Made by a program: the position numbers and the translations under genes
Shown here: in pieces, positions 28,398 through 38,923 of the stretch
How the letters are laid out: each line of letters opens with the position of its first letter
Numbering within the stretch: position 1 is the stretch's first letter
DNA from: Rhodohalobacter halophilus
GTDB lineage: Bacteria; Bacteroidota; Rhodothermia; Balneolales; Balneolaceae
Assembly (NCBI RefSeq): GCF_001715195.1
Contig: NZ_MDWE01000012.1
Span: 103,392 to 167,391 of the forward strand
Direction: 5' to 3'
DNA: 64,000 bases
The notes under the pieces: model-generated
The model's database searches: none
What the model saw: the letters and a program-made list of their open reading frames with translations, nothing else
What the model was told of the DNA's origin: nothing

Positions 28398-30902
28398 ATG
28401 TCTAAAATTATTCGATTTTTCTTACCGGTGGTAGATTTAAGCAATCGCCGGCCATATACGGTTATAGTCACTGCACTCCTTTTAGCAATTTTATCAGGCT
28501 TTTTTGCATCCAAACTTACGATTGATACGGATATCGCCAACCTTCTGCCTCCATCAAACGAAAATGTCCAGGCATTAGAAAGGTTGAAAGAGACGGCAGG
28601 CGGAGAAACAGAGATGCAGGTTGCCATTAAATCACCCGATTTTGATGCAAACATTGCTCTTGCGGAGTTGCTGGCCGAGCGGAGTCTGGAGCTCTACTAT
28701 CCCCGTTACGAAGACAGCTTTTTTAGCCGCGCTGAGCTGCGAAGAGATACCGAAACCTTACAGGATAACGCTCTTTATCTGGCAACGGTTACGGAGTTGA
28801 TTGAAATCAAAGAGTACCTCCAGGATGAAATTGACCGGGCAAGGGAAGAGGCGAACCCTTTCTTTATCGATTTTTCTGATGAGTTTGATGATGAGGAGGA
28901 AGAGGATAGCTCCGACATCAGCAGATTTCGTGACAGTTATGATAAATTGATTCCACCCGAGTACGCAACCAATGCCGACAGTTCTGTGGTGATTCTTACT
29001 CTCTACCCGAATGGTCCGCAAAGTGATATTCGCTACCTGGAAGATATGTTTGAAGAGTATCAACGGATGCTCGACGGGATTGATATTGCAGCATTTCATC
29101 CCGAAATGGAGGTTCAGTTTGGAGGCCGTCTGAAACGCCATCTCAATGAATTTGAGTCGATCATGAACGACGTTTTTAACAGCTTCTCATTGGGAATAAG
29201 CAGCGTGATTCTGCTCGTGATGTTCTACTTCTTCATTAAAAAATATATTCACTACCGAAAAGGGTCTAAGCTGGGGCAGAGGCACTCATTCTGGTCCCAT
29301 TTTGTCAGAATGCCGGTTCCCGTTCTGGTGATCGGAATCCCGCTGCTTATCAGTTTGATGTGGACATTTGGGATTACTTATCTGCACATCGAGGTTTTGA
29401 ACACGATGACCTCAGTACTTTTTGTAATTCTTTTCGGTCTCGGAATCGATTACGGCATCCACTACTATGCTCGATATATTGAGTATCGGTCGATGGGAAG
29501 ATCGGTTGAAAATAGCGTTTTGCTTGCGTACGATAAAACCGGCGCTGCAATTATTGTAAGTGCATTAACAACGGCATCTGCGCTGTTTGTGTTGATGTTC
29601 GCAGACTTTAGAGGTTTTTCTGAATTTGGATTTATTGCGGGTTTGGGTATTCTCTTTGCGCTTACGGCAATGCTGTTTGTTCTGCCTGCGCTGCTTGTCA
29701 TATTCGAACGTTGGAACTGGATACTGACCAACCGTATTGATGACGATTTTGAGCGATCGAAAGCAATTCATCGCTACCCATATGCTCGCTCAATTGTTTC
29801 AGCTGGTCTTTTAATCTCTATCGTTGTACTGATTTTTTCCGGAAGTTTAAGGTTCGAATATGAATTCGGAAATCTTGAACCTACGTTTGAGGAGTATGAG
29901 CAGTTCAAAGAGTTTACATCCGGGGTAGATGAAAACGGTCGCCGAAATCCGGCATACATCATTGCAGATACAGATGATGATGTGTTTGAAATTCTGGATA
30001 CCCTGCGAACTCGCCGCGATCAAAATCCGGAAACGATTATTCGTGATGTAGAGGCATTACAAGAGCGTTTTCCCCCTGATGTGGAGATGGCGAATGAAAA
30101 GTTACAGCACATAGCCGAAATCCGTGAGCTGCTTCAAAACAGTTTTATTCGCGACCAGGAGGATGAAAACCTGGATCTGCTTCGGAGAGGCTCTCAAACT
30201 CGCGAACCTCTTGATGAAGAGATTATTCCTGATTTTCTGAAAAATCGTTTCATGACACAGGATGGAGAGATTGGACGGTTTGTCATTATCTACCCCGACA
30301 GTGGACTCTCTGATGGTTTACGTTCCATCGCTTTCAAAAATGAAGTTGGAGAAGTGGAGCTTGCCAGCGGAAAAAAATATTACTCTGCAAGCACATCTAT
30401 TGTTGCTGCCACAATGTTAGACCTGATGCGAACCGAGAGTCCCTACATGGTTTCGGCTACATTTCTCATCGTATTTCTGTTTATCTGGTTCAGCTTTAAA
30501 AATCTTCGCTGGGCACTGATTGCACTGATCCCGTTAATTATCGGCCTGCTCTGGCTTTTTGGTATCATGATGTTATTTGGACTGAAATTCAACTTTTACA
30601 ACCTTGTTGTACTTCCCGCCGTACTTGGTATTGGCTGCGACAATGGGGTTCACCTGGCTCACCGTTATCGTGATGAAGGCCAGAAAAGCATGTGGGAAGT
30701 GCTTTCGAGTACAGGACAACATATCACCGTAGGATCATTTACAACCATGATGGGTTTTGCAGGTTTGCTCTTTACAAATCATCCGGGGCTTCAGTCCATC
30801 GGAATCATGGCTGTTGTGGGTATCGGGATGACCCTGTTATCAGCACTTACGTTCCTGCCGGCAATGGTTCAGTTTTTGGAAGACAGAGGCTGGATACATT
30901 AG
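28398..30902 (+). CDS. RND/MMPL-family exporter
   Basis: Inner-membrane transporter, 834 residues, built as two repeats: one N-terminal helix, a large periplasmic loop (about 40-265), then five or six helices including a sterol-sensing-like block (LFGLGIDYGIHYYARY); a second loop (about 480-655) and a second helix block (GIGCDNGVHLAHRYRD). The paired acidic GxDxGxH motifs are the proton-relay signature of lipid-exporting MMPL/HpnN-like proteins. A poly-acidic patch (DEFDDEEEEDSSD) lies in the first loop. The substrate is not known; a hopanoid or other lipid is plausible. First gene of an operon ending at 34246. Confidence 0.85.
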   Translation: MSKIIRFFLPVVDLSNRRPYTVIVTALLLAILSGFFASKLTIDTDIANLLPPSNENVQALERLKETAGGETEMQVAIKSPDFDANIALAELLAERSLELYYPRYEDSFFSRAELRRDTETLQDNALYLATVTELIEIKEYLQDEIDRAREEANPFFIDFSDEFDDEEEEDSSDISRFRDSYDKLIPPEYATNADSSVVILTLYPNGPQSDIRYLEDMFEEYQRMLDGIDIAAFHPEMEVQFGGRLKRHLNEFESIMNDVFNSFSLGISSVILLVMFYFFIKKYIHYRKGSKLGQRHSFWSHFVRMPVPVLVIGIPLLISLMWTFGITYLHIEVLNTMTSVLFVILFGLGIDYGIHYYARYIEYRSMGRSVENSVLLAYDKTGAAIIVSALTTASALFVLMFADFRGFSEFGFIAGLGILFALTAMLFVLPALLVIFERWNWILTNRIDDDFERSKAIHRYPYARSIVSAGLLISIVVLIFSGSLRFEYEFGNLEPTFEEYEQFKEFTSGVDENGRRNPAYIIADTDDDVFEILDTLRTRRDQNPETIIRDVEALQERFPPDVEMANEKLQHIAEIRELLQNSFIRDQEDENLDLLRRGSQTREPLDEEIIPDFLKNRFMTQDGEIGRFVIIYPDSGLSDGLRSIAFKNEVGEVELASGKKYYSASTSIVAATMLDLMRTESPYMVSATFLIVFLFIWFSFKNLRWALIALIPLIIGLLWLFGIMMLFGLKFNFYNLVVLPAVLGIGCDNGVHLAHRYRDEGQKSMWEVLSSTGQHITVGSFTTMMGFAGLLFTNHPGLQSIGIMAVVGIGMTLLSALTFLPAMVQFLEDRGWIH

Positions 30903-30950
30903 TTTTCCGGATTGATTTGGTATTTTACGCAGAATTAAAATTTTTGCTCG

Positions 30951-31691
30951 ATGATAACGAAATCAGAAGCCATCGTTTTGCGCACGGTTGAGTACCAGGA
31001 GTCGAGCATCATAGCCACACTTTTTACCCGTAAACACGGCAAAATTGCCGTCATTGCGAAAGGGGCTCGTAAACCGAAAAGTAAATTTTCAGCCTACCTG
31101 GTTCCCGGTCAAATTTTAGAAGTGGTTTATTACATGAAGCAAACCCGGCAGGTTCAAACCCTTTCAGATGCTTCCTATGCCCAAAAGTTAGATAATCTTC
31201 GCTTCGATCTGGAGAAGATGGCACTTGCAACGGTTACGCTCGAACTGGCATCACAACTTTTGCACGACAATGAAGTTAATGATCCGCTATTTGAGTTTCT
31301 TTCTGTGATGCTGCCCTGGATGAACCATCAAGAAAAAGTATCCCGAATCATGTTTCCCTATATCCAGATTCGGCTAACCCAGCTGCTGGGAATTGGGATA
31401 CAGAATATCACCGAGGAACATCAGCAGATTAAAGAGGGTTATATCAATATTCAATCCGGAACGTTGACAGGAGATTCGGTTGAGGGAGAGTCGGTACGCC
31501 TTACACCAAAACAGTTTCTGTTTGTAAGCGAGTCGCTCCGCTCTATGAAATCAACCATTTTTGATATAAGTTTATCAAAGAGTGAATTAAACGCGCTTAT
31601 AGATCATTTGGATAAATATTTTCGTTATCATATTGAAGGGGTAAAACCGAGAAAATCGGATGCCATTTTTGAGCAACTACTTGCAGATTAA
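30951..31691 (+). CDS. recO: DNA repair protein RecO
   Basis: Recombination mediator that loads RecA onto SSB-coated single-stranded DNA together with RecR. 246 residues: N-terminal OB fold (about 1-80, starting ITKSEAIVLRTVEYQESSIIATLFTRKHGKIAVIAKGARK, here matching the family well), then a helical domain. The four-cysteine zinc site of some RecO proteins is absent. It lies 48 bases after the exporter gene and 3 before the protease gene. Confidence 0.93.
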   Translation: MITKSEAIVLRTVEYQESSIIATLFTRKHGKIAVIAKGARKPKSKFSAYLVPGQILEVVYYMKQTRQVQTLSDASYAQKLDNLRFDLEKMALATVTLELASQLLHDNEVNDPLFEFLSVMLPWMNHQEKVSRIMFPYIQIRLTQLLGIGIQNITEEHQQIKEGYINIQSGTLTGDSVEGESVRLTPKQFLFVSESLRSMKSTIFDISLSKSELNALIDHLDKYFRYHIEGVKPRKSDAIFEQLLAD

Positions 31692-31694
31692 TCC

Positions 31695-33233
31695 ATGAAA
31701 ACCCGAGATAAATTTCTTACCGGAATACTTTTAGTACTCATTGGGGTATTGCTCGGGATGATTTTGACTTTTTTCCGTGATGGAGCGATCTCAATTGATC
31801 TTGCCGAAGTACGGGTTACGGATATTAATCGCAGTGATCAGCCATTTTTAACCACCGAAGATCTCGAAAAAATTGACGACCGGTTTCTTTTTAGATCCGT
31901 TGCCCGTTCTGTAACTCCTACGGTTGTCTATATTGAAACGGTTGTTACCACTCGCAATCGACGGGCAAGAAACGAAGAGGGGGAAGAGGAGAATCGATTC
32001 TGGGAGCGATTTGTACCACCGCGGATTCAAACCGTGGGTTCCGGAGTTTTGATATCTTCCGATGGATATATTCTCACCAATAACCATGTTATTGAGGATG
32101 CCATCAGGAATGGAATAACGGTAACCCTTGACGACAAACGAACGTTTGATGCACGGGTTGTGGGAGGAGATCCAAGCACAGACCTGGCAGTTTTAAAAAT
32201 TGACGGTGACAATCTGCCCGCGGCAACCATCGGGAATTCAGATCGGTTAGAAGTTGGCGAATGGGTGTTGGCGGTTGGGAATCCTTTCCGGCTCCGATCA
32301 ACTGTAACAGCGGGGATCATCAGCGCGCTGAGCCGTGATGTTCAGATCATCGAGAATGCCAGACGAATTGAGAGTTTCATTCAGACAGACGCCGCAATAA
32401 ACCGTGGAAATAGCGGAGGTGCGCTTGTCAATACCAGCGGTGAAGTAATTGGAATTAATACAGCTATTGCCACTCAGAATGGCAATTACCAGGGGTATGG
32501 CTTTGCTGTTCCGAGTAACCTTGCCCTGAAAGTATCCCGCGATCTAATTGAGTTTGGCGAAGTAAAACGCGGTAAGCTGGGTGTGAGTATTCAGTCCGTT
32601 AACGACCGAATGGCCCGGAGAGCAGGTCTGGAAAATATATCCGGTGTGATGGTGATGAGTATTGAACGAGAGAGTGCTGCAGACAAGGCAGGGCTTCGGC
32701 AAAATGACATCGTTCTTGAAGTGAATGGCGAAATGGTAAACGAGTCGAATCAGCTGCAGGAGAAAGTGGCCATGTACAGGCCGAATGAAGAAGTTTCACT
32801 TACCATTTGGAGGAATAATGAAATCATTCAAAAAAGCGTTCTGTTGGACGAAATGGAGCAGCCTGAACCTCCACGATCTACGTTCGACCCCGATGAAAAT
32901 GAGCTTGATGAGTGGGATGAAATTCCCGAAGGCGGAAGGGAACGTGGGGTTGAGCAGCAGCGGTTTGAGTCGCTTGGAATGACGCTCAGGGCACTGGCAA
33001 CACCGGAAGACCCCGGTCAGTTTAATATTTACATTCACCGGGTGGTTCCCGGATCAGAGGCCTGGAACCGTGGTTTGAAAGAAGGATTTGAAATTATTGA
33101 AATTGATGGAGAGCCGGTTTCAGATTTACAGGTTGTGGAACAAAAGATTACCAATTCTATAAAAAACAACCGATCTTTAACGCTTAAAATTTTGACATCC
33201 GAAAGGGCTACCGGCTACTTTCAAATAAACTAA
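31695..33233 (+). CDS. degP: HtrA/DegP-type periplasmic serine protease
   Basis: Envelope protein quality control, 512 residues. An N-terminal hydrophobic segment (about 7-27) acts as signal or anchor. The catalytic triad is His131 (LTNNHVI), Asp163 (STDLAVLKI) and Ser240 ([10 protein letters not shown]). The first PDZ domain spans about 285-375; a second lies about 405-510, after an acidic linker. Two PDZ domains fit DegP/DegQ rather than DegS. It ends 5 bases before the lipoprotein gene, in an envelope-related operon. Confidence 0.92.
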   Translation: MKTRDKFLTGILLVLIGVLLGMILTFFRDGAISIDLAEVRVTDINRSDQPFLTTEDLEKIDDRFLFRSVARSVTPTVVYIETVVTTRNRRARNEEGEEENRFWERFVPPRIQTVGSGVLISSDGYILTNNHVIEDAIRNGITVTLDDKRTFDARVVGGDPSTDLAVLKIDGDNLPAATIGNSDRLEVGEWVLAVGNPFRLRSTVTAGIISALSRDVQIIENARRIESFIQTDAAINRGNSGGALVNTSGEVIGINTAIATQNGNYQGYGFAVPSNLALKVSRDLIEFGEVKRGKLGVSIQSVNDRMARRAGLENISGVMVMSIERESAADKAGLRQNDIVLEVNGEMVNESNQLQEKVAMYRPNEEVSLTIWRNNEIIQKSVLLDEMEQPEPPRSTFDPDENELDEWDEIPEGGRERGVEQQRFESLGMTLRALATPEDPGQFNIYIHRVVPGSEAWNRGLKEGFEIIEIDGEPVSDLQVVEQKITNSIKNNRSLTLKILTSERATGYFQIN

Positions 33234-33238
33234 TTCTG

Positions 33239-33760
33239 ATGAAATATTTACTTCTGCTTGTAATCTCAGCAGTACTGCTCACCAACTGTTCAACAACTGA
33301 AAACGCTACACAACAGTCCGACTCTGTACCTGATGCACCACCGGTTGAAGAGGCGGATCGTTTCCATCCGGAGTGGTACAACGGGGCGGTGAAGTCTGAA
33401 TCTGACTCCCTGCATTTTGTTGGATATGCACACGCTGTGGATGATACAGAGGCGAAGGCGATGGAACTGGCCAAAAATTCAGCAAAAGCTAACTTGATCT
33501 TTGAAGTGGATAGATTTGCAGAAAACGTGAGGGTCAATTTGGCCGAACAACAAGGTCAGTCATCCTATGCGGCTCCACAATATATTGTCAACTTACGGAA
33601 TGCCGTGCAAAATCTGGATCTTTCTGAAGCCGATATTCAGCATGAGGTGAAAACAAAAGAGGGTTTGCAGCATGTTTTTATACAGATGAAAATTTCAAGA
33701 AATAACATTTCTGAGCAACTATCCGACTACATTTCTGAATCGGAATTTGCAACACTTTGA
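33239..33760 (+). CDS. LPP20-like lipoprotein
   Basis: 173 residues. The first 17 form a lipoprotein signal with lipid-attachment Cys17 (LLTNCST), so the protein is membrane-anchored at the cell envelope. The body (about 45-170) resembles LPP20-type lipoproteins: VGYAHAVDDTEAKAMELAKNSAKANL then a two-strand end (LQHVFIQMKISR). These domains are often annotated without a defined role. Co-transcribed with the HtrA protease and the cyclophilin, which suggests an envelope function. Confidence 0.7.
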   Translation: MKYLLLLVISAVLLTNCSTTENATQQSDSVPDAPPVEEADRFHPEWYNGAVKSESDSLHFVGYAHAVDDTEAKAMELAKNSAKANLIFEVDRFAENVRVNLAEQQGQSSYAAPQYIVNLRNAVQNLDLSEADIQHEVKTKEGLQHVFIQMKISRNNISEQLSDYISESEFATL

Positions 33761-33808
33761 CAAGATCTTATTAACTAAACGTATTAATTGAAAAGGGAAA
33801 GAAGTTTC

Positions 33809-34246
33809 ATGCCAGAAGCAATTATTAAGACAGAAAAAGGGGATATGAACGTGGAGTTTTTCCAGGATGATGCTCCCGGAACGGTCGAAAATTTTGTTAA
33901 CCTTTCGAAAGATGGGTTTTATGACGGGTTAACATTTCACAGGGTAATCCCCGATTTTGTTATTCAGGGTGGGTGCCCGAAAGGTGACGGCACCGGAGGC
34001 CCAGGTTACACAATCGACTGCGAACTGGATGGTGATAATCAGTATCATGACCGAGGTGTTCTATCCATGGCGCATGCAGGTAGAGATACCGGAGGGTCAC
34101 AATTCTTTATCTGCCACAGCCGTAAAAACACGGCGCACCTTGATAGAAATCATACAGTGTTTGGCAAAGTGGTGGAAGGGCTGGATGTGATTGATGACAT
34201 ACGCCAGGGCGATAAAATCCAATCCATCGAAATTATTGAAGAGTAA
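33809..34246 (+). CDS. cyclophilin-type peptidyl-prolyl isomerase
   Basis: Accelerates proline isomerisation during protein folding. 145 residues from ATG 33809, placed where the family begins ([18 protein letters not shown]) and preceded by AAAGAAG; a TTG at 33788 would add seven unlike residues. Active-site segments [31 protein letters not shown] and [11 protein letters not shown] are intact. No signal peptide, so it is probably cytoplasmic. Last gene of the exporter-recO-degP operon, followed by a strong terminator. Confidence 0.94.
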   Translation: MPEAIIKTEKGDMNVEFFQDDAPGTVENFVNLSKDGFYDGLTFHRVIPDFVIQGGCPKGDGTGGPGYTIDCELDGDNQYHDRGVLSMAHAGRDTGGSQFFICHSRKNTAHLDRNHTVFGKVVEGLDVIDDIRQGDKIQSIEIIEE

Positions 34247-34264
34247 TATTCATTTATGAGTTTG

Positions 34265-34295
34265 AAGGCCGGCAGTAAAATGACCGGCCTTTTTT
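34265..34295 (+). terminator. intrinsic terminator after the cyclophilin gene
   Basis: Eight-bp arms AAGGCCGG/CCGGCCTT (34265-34272 with 34284-34291) followed by a run of T. It closes the 28398-34246 operon. Confidence 0.9.
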
Positions 34296-34386
34296 ATATT
34301 TTAAATTTTACAATAACGAAATCTCGAACTCTGAATAATTTCAGAGACTTAACCAAGAGAATGTAAACCAGGTAATCACTACATCG

Positions 34387-36123
34387 ATGAAAAATCTTGA
34401 CGAAACCGTACAAAAAAAGATAAATAGCTGGCTTGAAGGGGATTACGACGAAGAGACAAAATCTAAACTTCGTAAAATGATTGATGAAGGTCAGTCGGAT
34501 GAACTAACCGATGCTTTCTACAAAGATCTGGAGTTTGGAACCGGAGGACTTCGGGGGATCATGGGAGTCGGTTCAAACCGTGTGAATAAGTACACATTAG
34601 GTAAAGCTACACAGGGTCTCAGTAACTATCTCAAGAAAACCTACACTGACGAGCAGATAAAAGTTGTAATTGCTCACGACAGCAGAAACAACGCAGAAGA
34701 GTTCGCATCCATTGTGGCAGATGTGTTTAGCGCCAATGGAATCAAGGTTTACTATTTTGAGTCGCTTCGTCCCACACCGGAACTCTCATTTGCCATTCGG
34801 GAATTGGACTGCCACAGCGGGGTGATGCTGACGGCATCGCACAATCCTAAAGAGTACAGTGGCTATAAAGCATACTGGAGTGACGGTTGCCAGGTGATCA
34901 AACCTCACGACAAAAATATCATAGCAGAAGTAAACAGAATCGAATCGGTTGAGCAAATAAACTTTAACCGAAACGATGAGCTTGTGAAGGTGATCGGCGC
35001 AGAGATGGATGAGATGTATATCGATCGCGTGGTTTCTGAGTCAGTTTACCCGGAAGCTGTGAAGGCTCAGCATGATCTGAAAATTGTCTTTTCACCCATT
35101 CATGGAACGGCCGTGGACATTGTACCTAAGGCACTAAAAAGACTTGGTTTTACGAATGTGAACCTGGTGGAAGAGCAGTGCACACCGGATGGAAATTTCC
35201 CGACCGTAGTCTATCCAAATCCCGAAGAGAAGGAAGCCCTTTCCATGGCATTACAAAAAGCTGAAGATCTGGATGCAGATCTTGTGATGGCTACCGATCC
35301 GGATGCTGATCGTGTGGGTATTGCCGTGAAAAATGAAGCCGGAGAGTTTGAACTTTTAAATGGAAATCAGACCGGGGTATTGTTGTTTAACTATCTGCTC
35401 TCTGCTTGGGAAGAAAAAGGCATTTTGCAGGGAAATGAGTATGTGGTTAAAACCATCGTCACATCCTATTTGATGGATAAAATTGCGCGTTCAAAAGGGG
35501 TTAACTGTTACAATACACTTACCGGATTCAAATACATCGGTTCACTGATGACAGAGCTTCAGGGACGGGAAAAGTTTATTGTTGGCGGTGAAGAGAGTTA
35601 TGGCTACTTGATCGGTGATCATGTACGGGATAAGGATGCTGTTGTTTCCTGCACAATGATTGCTGAAATGACTGCCTACTACAAAAATGAGGGGCTTTCA
35701 CTTTATGATGTATTGCTGGACATTTATGAAAAATATGGTCTGTACAAAGAGGAGTTGATCTCGGTGAAAAAAGAAGGAAAGAGCGGTGCTGAAGAGATTC
35801 AGAAAATAATGGATGGTCTTCGCCATCAGGCACCGGAGTCGTTTGCAGGCCGGAACGTAGTAACTGTAAAAGACTACATGCATTTAACTGAAACAGACGT
35901 GGAGAGCGGCAGGGTCAATAGTCTCGATTTTCCGGCATCGAATGTTCTTCAGTTCATCACGGAAGGAGATTATATCATCTCTGCACGTCCTTCCGGTACG
36001 GAGCCGAAAATTAAGTTCTACATAAGTGTGAATGGGCAATTATCTGATGAGTCGGAATACAGACAAACGTCTGCCGAATTGGATGAAGTGATCGGCAAAA
36101 TTAAAAGTGAGCTGGATTTTTAA
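34387..36123 (+). CDS. phosphoglucomutase/phosphomannomutase
   Basis: Interconverts hexose 1- and 6-phosphates for sugar-nucleotide supply. 578 residues, the length of PgcA/PGM2-type enzymes. Catalytic phosphoserine 151 (TASHNP), metal loop DPDADRVG, sugar loop GGEESYG and phosphate loop RPSGTEPKIKFY are all present in order. Its 3-prime end overlaps the lnt stop by 4 bases, tail to tail. Whether glucose, mannose or pentose phosphate is preferred cannot be read off. Confidence 0.94.
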   Translation: MKNLDETVQKKINSWLEGDYDEETKSKLRKMIDEGQSDELTDAFYKDLEFGTGGLRGIMGVGSNRVNKYTLGKATQGLSNYLKKTYTDEQIKVVIAHDSRNNAEEFASIVADVFSANGIKVYYFESLRPTPELSFAIRELDCHSGVMLTASHNPKEYSGYKAYWSDGCQVIKPHDKNIIAEVNRIESVEQINFNRNDELVKVIGAEMDEMYIDRVVSESVYPEAVKAQHDLKIVFSPIHGTAVDIVPKALKRLGFTNVNLVEEQCTPDGNFPTVVYPNPEEKEALSMALQKAEDLDADLVMATDPDADRVGIAVKNEAGEFELLNGNQTGVLLFNYLLSAWEEKGILQGNEYVVKTIVTSYLMDKIARSKGVNCYNTLTGFKYIGSLMTELQGREKFIVGGEESYGYLIGDHVRDKDAVVSCTMIAEMTAYYKNEGLSLYDVLLDIYEKYGLYKEELISVKKEGKSGAEEIQKIMDGLRHQAPESFAGRNVVTVKDYMHLTETDVESGRVNSLDFPASNVLQFITEGDYIISARPSGTEPKIKFYISVNGQLSDESEYRQTSAELDEVIGKIKSELDF

Positions 36124-37667
36124 TCCCTTCGTCTTTTCAACCATATAATACCCAATCCGCCTGCCGTGGATAGCAACATAAGATAACTGAACCAATCCCC
36201 ATATTTCGTATAGAATGTGGGGATTTTCCGGTCGTAAATGGTAAACGTGAATGCGTCTTCGGTCCAGTATTCCGTTTCTACCTGCACCTTGCCATCGGGC
36301 GAAATTATTCCTGAAATACCGTTATTGGCCGATCTGGCAACCCATTTTCGATGTTCGATGGCTCGCAATCTGGCGTAGGCAAAATGCTGAATGTGGCCGC
36401 CGGAATCCCCCCACCAGCCATCGTTGGTAATGATCGTCAAAAAGCCGGCCCCTCCCTGTGCAAACTGATTGACCCAGCTTGGGAATACCGAGTCATAACA
36501 GATCAGAGCCGGTGTTGCTGAACCGTTTACGTTAAAATTATTGGCTTCAACCCCGAGTCCGTAACCTACAATTCCACCCCAGTCTACCCATCCAAAAATG
36601 TCGATCGCCTGAAAAAACTCCACAAACGGGAAACGCTCAACAATGGGAACAAGCCGGCCTTTCCGGTAAATATTCGCTGAACTACCGGGTTGAAAGTGGA
36701 ATGCAGCATTGTAAACATCATAAACCCGACCCGTTTGAGAGACTCTAGCCACCTTCGGTCTGTTTGATTCATCATAAAACTCCACATATCCCGATCCGGT
36801 AATCAGGGTGGTGTTCCACTGTTCGAGGGAGTCTTCGATGGCGGTAAAATAGCGGTTGTTGATAGGCAGTGCAGAATCTATGGCATTTTCCGGCCAGATC
36901 AGTACATCTGTGTTCTCAGTCACCGTTTCACCGGACATTCTCAAGAGTTTGGCAAGCAGGTCTTCCAGGGAATCCATTCCGCCGTAATCCTGGTAGGAAT
37001 CTGAGTTTGGCTGAATAATGGCTACTTCAACCGGCTCACCCTGCTCTTGTGTCTGCATAATCATGGAAAAAATAGAGAGAACTGGAAATGCCAGAAAGAT
37101 GGTGATGGCTGCATATAATATGGGTTTCGACGGTTCAGCGATATATCGGTAGAGCAGGGCTGATGTGAAAACGACCCAAAAAGAGATGCCAAAGACTCCG
37201 GTCGTTGAGATGTACTGTATGATGTTGACCAGGTTTGACCATCCATTACCAAGTGTGAGCCACGGCCAGGCAAGGTCCCAGTGATGGTGGAGAAATTCGT
37301 AACTCACCCAGAATGTAGCTGCAAAAAATGATGCGCCAATCGGGTTGAAATCTGTTTCAAAAAGTTTTCTGATGAGGAGTAGTGGAATCAGCATGATGGC
37401 AGCATTTGCGAGAATGGCAGCCATTCCCCCGGCAAAAGTTGCCATCATCAGCCAGTAGGTAACAAAGAGATTCCACAAAACAAACGCCGGATAAGTATAG
37501 AGAATCGTCTCGCGGGCAGTTTGACTGATTGCCGCAATTCGAAATAACATGATAAATGCCGGAATCTGAAGTATGGCCAGATCAAATGGAGGAAATGAGA
37601 GGCTTAACAGAATTGCAGAGGTAACGGAGAGGATCCAGGGGGAGTTCCAAAAACGTCTGTTCTTCAT
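36120..37667 (-). CDS. lnt: apolipoprotein N-acyltransferase
   Basis: Adds the third acyl chain to lipoproteins at the inner membrane. 515 residues: six or so N-terminal membrane helices (about 12-205), a periplasmic nitrilase domain (about 213-485) and one C-terminal helix. The catalytic triad is visible as Glu260 (LIWPENAID), Lys336 (YRKGRLVP) and Cys390 (LICYDSVFPSW). The start overlaps the rsmI stop as TAATG, so the two are coupled. Confidence 0.94.
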   Translation of the reverse strand: MKNRRFWNSPWILSVTSAILLSLSFPPFDLAILQIPAFIMLFRIAAISQTARETILYTYPAFVLWNLFVTYWLMMATFAGGMAAILANAAIMLIPLLLIRKLFETDFNPIGASFFAATFWVSYEFLHHHWDLAWPWLTLGNGWSNLVNIIQYISTTGVFGISFWVVFTSALLYRYIAEPSKPILYAAITIFLAFPVLSIFSMIMQTQEQGEPVEVAIIQPNSDSYQDYGGMDSLEDLLAKLLRMSGETVTENTDVLIWPENAIDSALPINNRYFTAIEDSLEQWNTTLITGSGYVEFYDESNRPKVARVSQTGRVYDVYNAAFHFQPGSSANIYRKGRLVPIVERFPFVEFFQAIDIFGWVDWGGIVGYGLGVEANNFNVNGSATPALICYDSVFPSWVNQFAQGGAGFLTIITNDGWWGDSGGHIQHFAYARLRAIEHRKWVARSANNGISGIISPDGKVQVETEYWTEDAFTFTIYDRKIPTFYTKYGDWFSYLMLLSTAGGLGIIWLKRRRD

Positions 37668-38350
37668 TATTCGCTATAACTTTTTCCGGCAATGACGATT
37701 GCAATTTCGCCTTTAATGGAGTCTTTGTTGCGCCATCTTTTTAAAAGTTCACCCAATTGAGCCCGGTCTGTTTCTTCAAATTTTTTCGTCAATTCTCTGG
37801 TGATGCATACCCAACGGTCGTCTCCGGCAAATTCGTGTAATTTTTCTAAAAAACGTACCAGTTTGTGAGGACTCTCATACACAACGGATGTAATATCACT
37901 GTCTGCAATTTCTTGAATTCGAGTCTGCCGGCCCTTTTTGGGTGGGAGGAAACCTTCGAAAGTAAATCGATCGCTTGGTAAACCGCTAACTGCCAAGGCC
38001 GTGGTTACGGCATTGGGCCCGGGAATGGCGATAACGCTGTGTCCGTTTTGATGAGCAGCGCGTGTAGCTAAAAATCCCGGATCGGAGATTGCCGGCATTC
38101 CCGCATCACTGATCAGAGCGATATTTTGTCCGCCATCCAGCAGATTGATCAAATGCTTAACTTTTTGGTGTTCATTGTGCTGATGAAACGAAAATGTCGG
38201 TTTATTGATTTGAAAGTGCTGCAACAACACGCCGGACGTTCGGGTGTCTTCACACGCAATCTGATCAACAGACTGAAGCGTAGAAACAGCACGAGCAGAA
38301 AAATCCTCCAGATTTCCGATAGGTGTTGCAACAAGATAAAGAGTTGCCAA
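37667..38350 (-). CDS. rsmI: 16S rRNA 2-prime-O-ribose C1402 methyltransferase
   Basis: AdoMet-dependent enzyme that methylates C1402 in the ribosomal P site. 227 residues, slightly short because the C-terminal extra domain of E. coli RsmI is missing. Family signatures: LYLVATPIGNLEDFS, CEDTRTSGVLLQHF, ISDAGMPAISDPG and IPGPNAVTTAL. The start is TTG at 38350; the conserved ATLYLVATPIGN follows it directly and no ATG is available. Confidence 0.95.
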   Translation of the reverse strand: MATLYLVATPIGNLEDFSARAVSTLQSVDQIACEDTRTSGVLLQHFQINKPTFSFHQHNEHQKVKHLINLLDGGQNIALISDAGMPAISDPGFLATRAAHQNGHSVIAIPGPNAVTTALAVSGLPSDRFTFEGFLPPKKGRQTRIQEIADSDITSVVYESPHKLVRFLEKLHEFAGDDRWVCITRELTKKFEETDRAQLGELLKRWRNKDSIKGEIAIVIAGKSYSE

Positions 38351-38445
38351 TAGACTGTGGTTGATTAAAAATTCGGTTCAAAATATAACCGAAAAACCGT
38401 TAGTTTGTCGGGTGCGTTTAAACTAATAAAAGAAAGTGAAAAACT

Positions 38446-38829
38446 ATGGACTTTAAACCCTCCGGAATTAATCATATTACCATTCGTGTGAATGAAATTG
38501 AACGAGCCGAAGAGTTTTACGGAGAAATTCTCGGTTTTGAACTGGTACGAAAAATGGGCCAGAGTATGGCCGTGTATAAGATCGGGAAGGAAGACACGTT
38601 GGTAATCGTGGAAGCGGAGACAAGTTACGATCCCAACTCAAGAGATTTCCGTGTCGATCATATCGGCTTTTACCTGAATTCTGCAGAAGAGGTGGATGAA
38701 ATGGCACAATATCTTCGTGATAAAGAAGTAACTATTTTAAGTGGCCCCGCTAATCGCAAAAAAGGTCGATTTGTTTTTGCTTCCGATCCGGACGGGAATA
38801 TGATCGAATTTTTCTTCGAAGGGGAGTAG
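38446..38829 (+). CDS. glyoxalase/bleomycin-resistance (VOC) fold protein
   Basis: 127 residues forming two beta-alpha-beta-beta-beta modules. Possible metal ligands are the early His (INHITIRV), the His of DHIGFYL and Glu of NMIEFFFEGE. VOC proteins include glyoxalase I, dioxygenases and resistance proteins; the reaction cannot be assigned. Single gene; a weak stem-loop follows. TAGTTTG at 38401-38407 may be its -7 element. Confidence 0.85.
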   Translation: MDFKPSGINHITIRVNEIERAEEFYGEILGFELVRKMGQSMAVYKIGKEDTLVIVEAETSYDPNSRDFRVDHIGFYLNSAEEVDEMAQYLRDKEVTILSGPANRKKGRFVFASDPDGNMIEFFFEGE

Positions 38830-38860
38830 TCGAAACGGCAGGGTTTTGAGTGATCTGTGA

Positions 38861-38880
38861 CGAACTGTTAGAGTTCGCTT
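38861..38880 (+). terminator. weak stem-loop after the VOC gene
   Basis: CGAACT/AGTTCG (38861-38866 with 38872-38877) followed by CTTTG. It is short, with a poor T run; it may end the VOC transcript. Confidence 0.3.
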
Positions 38881-38923
38881 TGATGGCATGCTATTTGCAC
38901 ATCATTGCTCGAAACATAGATAA